A stretch of DNA of 7,493 nt from positions 1 through 7,493 of the forward strand of contig CAKTOB010000049.1 of assembly GCA_934589525.1 (NCBI GenBank). Direction: 5' to 3'. Below, piece by piece: positions 5,239 through 7,493 of this stretch. Origin of the DNA: an uncultured Oscillospiraceae bacterium. GTDB lineage: Bacteria > Bacillota > Clostridia > Oscillospirales > Oscillospiraceae. Made by a program: the position numbers and the translations under genes. The notes below the pieces were generated by a model that made no database searches, was not told the DNA's origin, and saw nothing but the letters and a program-made list of their open reading frames with translations. Within the stretch, counting starts at the first letter, position 1; every line of letters begins with the position of its first letter.

Positions 5239-5898
5239 ATGGCATCCAGTATTATTCATTATGCAATTATATGTGAACTAATCAAGAAGAGACAATTTAA
5301 TAATCTGGATAGGCTTAGATTTGGATCTATTCTTGTGGATGCAGGATATAATGGAAATAGTCATTTAAAAATAACTGTTGCAGGCGGGCATAAAAAAACG
5401 TATGACTTTAATGGTTTTAGAAGCATGTATGGCAAATTGATGAAGGAGGATGATTTATACCTAGGGTATTATCTTCATCTTGTTCAGGATGTTATTTACA
5501 GACATTTTGTTTATGATAAATATCATTGGAATCCGCTGATACCAGGAAATGTGGAGAGACTCCATAGAGATTATGCAATAGGAAATCATCATGTTATCCA
5601 GAAATACAATTTAAAAAACGAAATTATAGTTCCTGCGGGTTTTGAAAAAGAACCAATAAACCAGTTATGTACATTTGATATAGAAGGATTAATACAGAAT
5701 ATGAATACGTATTTTCTTCCTGTAAAGGATGATGATATATTTTTCTTTACTACAGAAATGGCAGATGAGTATATAACTGAGGCTGTAGATTTTTGTATTC
5801 AAGAATTAGATAACCTTGACAATCAAAAAGAAGGTATAGATGGATATAAAGTAGCTTGGGATAACGTACCAAGAGCAATACTTGAGAGTACGAAGTAA
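5239..5898 (+). CDS. Probable zinc-dependent phospholipase C-like protein
   Basis: The 219-residue product resembles the bacterial zinc-dependent phospholipase C fold family by pattern. An N-terminal helix begins MASSIIHYAI (His7), a GSILVDAG segment corresponds to the usual GSIxPD (Asp34), and the helix YYLHLVQDVIYRHF gives His80, Asp84 and His89 as possible metal ligands. HRDYAIGNHH follows near 109-118. There is no signal peptide, so a secreted toxin is unlikely, and the substrate is unknown. The ATG has AGGAGG 6 nt upstream and its own extended -10 promoter. Base composition is strikingly AT-rich compared with all genes to the left, a sign of horizontal acquisition. Half of a repeated hairpin lies 10 nt after the stop. 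The family call rests on pattern memory only. Confidence 0.6.
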   Translation: MASSIIHYAIICELIKKRQFNNLDRLRFGSILVDAGYNGNSHLKITVAGGHKKTYDFNGFRSMYGKLMKEDDLYLGYYLHLVQDVIYRHFVYDKYHWNPLIPGNVERLHRDYAIGNHHVIQKYNLKNEIIVPAGFEKEPINQLCTFDIEGLIQNMNTYFLPVKDDDIFFFTTEMADEYITEAVDFCIQELDNLDNQKEGIDGYKVAWDNVPRAILESTK

Positions 5899-5907
5899 AG
5901 AACTTGG

Positions 5908-5926
5908 AAAAAATGAACACTTCCCG
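5908..5926 (+). repeat. Left half of a repeated terminator hairpin
   Basis: AAAAAATGAACACTTCCCG matches 18 of 19 bases of the left arm of the hairpin at 6652-6670. The right arm is missing here: after CCCGTTT the sequence diverges. The preceding ACTTGGA echoes the TTGGA that precedes the terminator at the left edge of the window. Confidence 0.6.
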
Positions 5927-6013
5927 TTTGTCTAACTGATTTGCAAATATTCTCTTATTTTCAAGTCTCGTGCACCTTCATATTGTGACCGAAAATCTAT
6001 TTTCCCTTATGAA

Positions 6014-6460
6014 GTGGATACAAGAGATTCATTCTATATAAACGGGATACATGTTGCCGAAATCGGTGAAAGCGTCATGTGCTTCTGCGATGTACCGTAC
6101 CTTGCAAACATCGGGTGCGCCGCATCTCACAAGGAGGCTTTAGAGTTATCTCCAAATGTCACATGTATTACAGTCAAGGACAAAGCAAGAGCCTGGGAAC
6201 CGTCCAAGGAAGAAACATATCCCATCATATACAATGGCGTAATGGAAGCCATCAGGGATCTTGGGCATAAAACAGCCTATCCCTCTCAAGACCATTGCGT
6301 TTGCGAATTGAAGCTGACGGACACCCATTACTTTGAAACACCTGATCGTTTTCCTTGGAAAGGCAGCTTTACTAAGGACTGCGCGACATGGGAAGCCCAT
6401 GACATAGAGACAGCGCTTAGCTTGTTCTGGCGTGTACATGCGTATATCAGGGAAAAATAG
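6014..6460 (+). CDS. Unrecognised protein, probably the 3' part of a truncated gene
   Basis: An open frame of 148 codons from GTG, not recognised. The text reads like a real protein (INGIHVAEIGESVMCFCDVPY, YPIIYNGVMEAI, CELKLTDTHYFETPDRFPWKG) and is Cys- and Trp-containing, with no membrane segment or signal peptide. The start is doubtful. No ribosome-binding site precedes the GTG at 6014, and the frame remains open back to 5936 through residues such as SRAPSYCDRKSIFPYEVDTRD that look coding. The true N-terminus seems lost near the half hairpin at 5908-5926. The stop codon TAG is followed one base later by a tRNA-like T-arm repeat. GC content is intermediate between the AT-rich neighbour and the GC-rich element to the right. 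It may be a pseudogene. Confidence 0.5.
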   Translation: MDTRDSFYINGIHVAEIGESVMCFCDVPYLANIGCAASHKEALELSPNVTCITVKDKARAWEPSKEETYPIIYNGVMEAIRDLGHKTAYPSQDHCVCELKLTDTHYFETPDRFPWKGSFTKDCATWEAHDIETALSLFWRVHAYIREK

Positions 6461-6461
6461 G

Positions 6462-6540
6462 ATTTAGATGGGTTTAAATCCCCAATATAAAAAAAGAACA
6501 CCACTTTCGTGATGTTCTGGTCCGAGTGACTGGATTCGAT
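6462..6540. repeat. Composite scar: T-arm repeat, hairpin and tRNA-Pro-like 3' end
   Basis: On the plus strand 6462-6483 repeats the ATTTAGATGGGTT motif seen at 27-39, followed by TAAATCCCC and an A-run. A hairpin follows (6495-6504 with 6509-6518, loop TTTC, one mismatch). On the minus strand 6518-6540 reads as a tRNA 3' end: TCGAATCCAGT, then CACTCGG, then ACCA. That matches the 3' T-arm, acceptor strand and CCA of a tRNA-Pro-like gene. The matching 5' half of the tRNA is absent. Confidence 0.6.
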
Positions 6541-6544
6541 GGCT

Positions 6545-6564
6545 GGCTTTGCGGCAGCAAAGCC
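6545..6564. repeat. Perfect 8-bp inverted repeat
   Basis: GGCTTTGC (6545-6552) and GCAAAGCC (6557-6564) flank GGCA. It lies just past the point where the tRNA-Pro-like match ends, so it may be a recombinase arm site or chance structure. There is no T-run. Confidence 0.45.
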
Positions 6565-6601
6565 ATATGGTTGCAATTAAGTTTTGAATTGATTGCTGCA
6601 A

Positions 6602-6699
6602 AATACCACCGGCATTTGGCATTTAGATGGATTCGAATCCTACCACAGGCAAAAAAATGAACACTACCCGAAAGGTAGTGTTCATTTTTGGTCGGAGTG
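6602..6699. repeat. Second composite scar with a strong bidirectional hairpin
   Basis: The plus strand 6602-6640 carries a short hairpin with loop ACC and then ATTTAGATGGATTCGAATCC, related to 12-48. A perfect 16-bp stem follows (6653-6668 with 6674-6689, loop CGAAA), A-rich at its left end and T-rich at its right, so it can terminate in both directions. On the minus strand 6689-6699 reads CACTCCGACCA, matching the acceptor strand and CCA end of a tRNA-Pro. The match stops there, with no T-arm. Confidence 0.6.
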
Positions 6700-6791
6700 T
6701 AATTATAGGATTTCAGAAAACGCAGATATATCAATGGTTTGCTGGCAGTCGGCAAGAGGTTTTTATTCTAAAAATTCAAAATGACGAGAAC

Positions 6792-6825
6792 AACGCCGCC
6801 CAACAGGACAACGGGCGGCGTTTTC
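6792..6825. terminator. GC-rich terminator hairpin
   Basis: AACGCCGCCC (6792-6801) pairs perfectly with GGGCGGCGTT (6813-6822) around an 11-nt loop and is followed by TTC. It marks the return to GC-rich sequence at the presumed border of the right-hand element. Confidence 0.65.
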
Positions 6826-6861
6826 ATATATAAAACCATGAAGGGAGGTCACTTCCACCAG

Positions 6862-6886
6862 GCCAGTCTGCGGACTGGCTTTTTTT
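6862..6886 (+). terminator. Rho-independent terminator upstream of the right-hand gene
   Basis: GCCAGTC (6862-6868) pairs with GACTGGC (6873-6879) around TGCG and is followed directly by seven T. It ends 25 nt before the start codon at 6912, so it either stops transcription entering from the left or acts as an attenuator in that gene's leader. Confidence 0.75.
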
Positions 6887-6911
6887 CATGCCACAAAAAG
6901 GAGGTTTGCAA

Positions 6912-7493
6912 ATGGCAGATGATAAGAAAAACATTCCCGAGGCAGCTCCGCCCGCCGACGCTCCCGCTCCTGCGGTAGAAAATGTCGCCGTGCCGGAGCA
7001 GCCTGCTCCCGAGCCTGCGCTGACCGACGCAGAGGCGGTCATACTGGAGCATGAGGGGCAGGCGGCGCTCTTTGAAATGGGCGAGGCCGTGCCTGATCCC
7101 GCTGACGCTGTTACCCACGCCGAGGTGGAGGAGCCTGCCGCTCCCGAAGTCCCCAAGGCTGAAAAGGAACAGGAGCAGCCGCCCACTCCCGGCAAGGACG
7201 ATCCCGCCCCGGCACATTCCGGCAAGGTGGTGGATTTTGCCGCTGCCCGTGACGAGGCGGCCAAGGAGGAGAAAAAGGCGGTCAAGCAGAAGCCGCCCAC
7301 CGAAAAAAACAAGGCTGCCAAGCCCGGCAGGGGGCGTCCGCCCAAGGAGAGCAAGGCCGCTCCCGATAAGGCAAAGCCGCCCAAACCTCGGGACAAAAAG
7401 TCCCAAAGCAAGCCCACCCCGGAGAAGCCTGCCGTGGATAAGGGCGGCGCTCCCGCTGGTGCGGAGGTCACGCCGGAGCCGTCTGCGCCCCGT
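6912..7493 (+). CDS. N-terminal part of a probable ParB-like protein of an integrative element (runs off window)
   Basis: The frame starts at ATG with AAGGAGG 7 nt upstream and stays open for 194 codons to the window end. The text is low in complexity and rich in Pro, Ala, Lys and Glu (MADDKKNIPEAAPPADAPA at the start). It has one DNA-minor-groove AT-hook-like motif, RGRPPK, near residue 146 and a GKVVDFAAARDEA segment near residue 105. From memory, ParB/Spo0J-family proteins of Tn1549-type integrative elements in gut clostridia have such an extension before their ParB domain, but that domain would lie beyond the window. High GC contrasts with the AT-rich island before it. Two terminators upstream insulate it. 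Without the C-terminal part the function is an inference. Confidence 0.6.
   Translation, partial: MADDKKNIPEAAPPADAPAPAVENVAVPEQPAPEPALTDAEAVILEHEGQAALFEMGEAVPDPADAVTHAEVEEPAAPEVPKAEKEQEQPPTPGKDDPAPAHSGKVVDFAAARDEAAKEEKKAVKQKPPTEKNKAAKPGRGRPPKESKAAPDKAKPPKPRDKKSQSKPTPEKPAVDKGGAPAGAEVTPEPSAPR

Larger units (their letters stand above)
6461..6911. other. Gene-free junction region with tRNA-derived scars and terminators
   Basis: No supportable gene is present in this stretch of about 450 bases. It contains two copies of a composite scar (6462-6540 and 6602-6699), a GC-rich small hairpin (6545-6564), an AT-rich linker, and two terminator-like hairpins (6792-6822 and 6862-6886). It separates the AT-rich island from the GC-rich frame that begins at 6912. 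Confidence 0.6.

Noticed and set aside
6474..6755. 93-codon minus-strand frame
   Set aside because: It reads through tRNA-like scars and both terminator hairpins and has no ribosome-binding site.
5899..6784. CRISPR array suggested by repeated hairpins
   Set aside because: The repeats are few, unevenly spaced, differ in sequence and contain terminator-type stems; no regular spacers or cas genes are present.
6838..6978. Leader peptide frame from ATG 6838 overlapping the right-hand gene
   Set aside because: It has no convincing ribosome-binding site, runs through a terminator and overlaps the start of the better supported frame.
6824..7471. Two overlapping long frames on the minus strand (Ser/Gly/Ala-rich)
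   Set aside because: They are low-complexity mirror frames of the GC-rich Pro/Lys-rich plus-strand gene, which has a good ribosome-binding site. One also covers the terminator at 6862-6886.

Overview
The window looks like chromosome from a fairly GC-rich Gram-positive gut-type clostridium (Oscillospiraceae-like), running into horizontally acquired DNA at its right end. The basis is the strong AGGAGG-type ribosome-binding sites, near-consensus vegetative promoters, a minimal two-gene SUF-type iron-sulfur operon, an ECF-type sigma gene of a kind common in Clostridia, and the start of what looks like a Tn1549-type integrative element. The genus cannot be fixed from the sequence alone.

Positions 1-2603 hold housekeeping genes. 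A leftward operon reads HAD hydrolase, smpB, cyclophilin, then the tmRNA gene ssrA. SmpB and tmRNA are partners in ribosome rescue, and tmRNA is probably cut from the same transcript because no promoter of its own is visible. ssrA ends at a bidirectional terminator and faces a tRNA-like 3' end coming from the left edge. Back-to-back promoters at 2239-2309 drive this operon and a rightward 88-residue gene of unknown function.

Positions 2604-5106 hold two further units. A leftward orphan ECF-like sigma gene keeps its -35-reading region 4 but lacks most of region 2, and it sits behind a matching ECF promoter. A rightward iron-sulfur scaffold operon (SufC-like ATPase plus SufB-like scaffold) has a consensus promoter. 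A 161-bp fold-back element with a CTAA target duplication is inserted between that promoter and the first gene.

Positions 5107-6783 are AT-rich and accessory. They hold a probable zinc-dependent phospholipase C-like protein, an unrecognised and probably 5'-truncated gene, and a cluster of related scars. Each fuller scar is a tRNA-like T-arm on the plus strand, a terminator hairpin, and a tRNA-Pro-like 3' end on the minus strand. The same layout recurs at the ssrA junction at the left edge. The pattern suggests repeated recombination at tRNA 3' ends.

Positions 6784-7493 are GC-rich again. Two terminators precede a Pro/Ala/Lys-rich reading frame with an AT-hook that runs off the window. It is probably the N-terminal extension of a ParB-like protein of an integrative or conjugative element.
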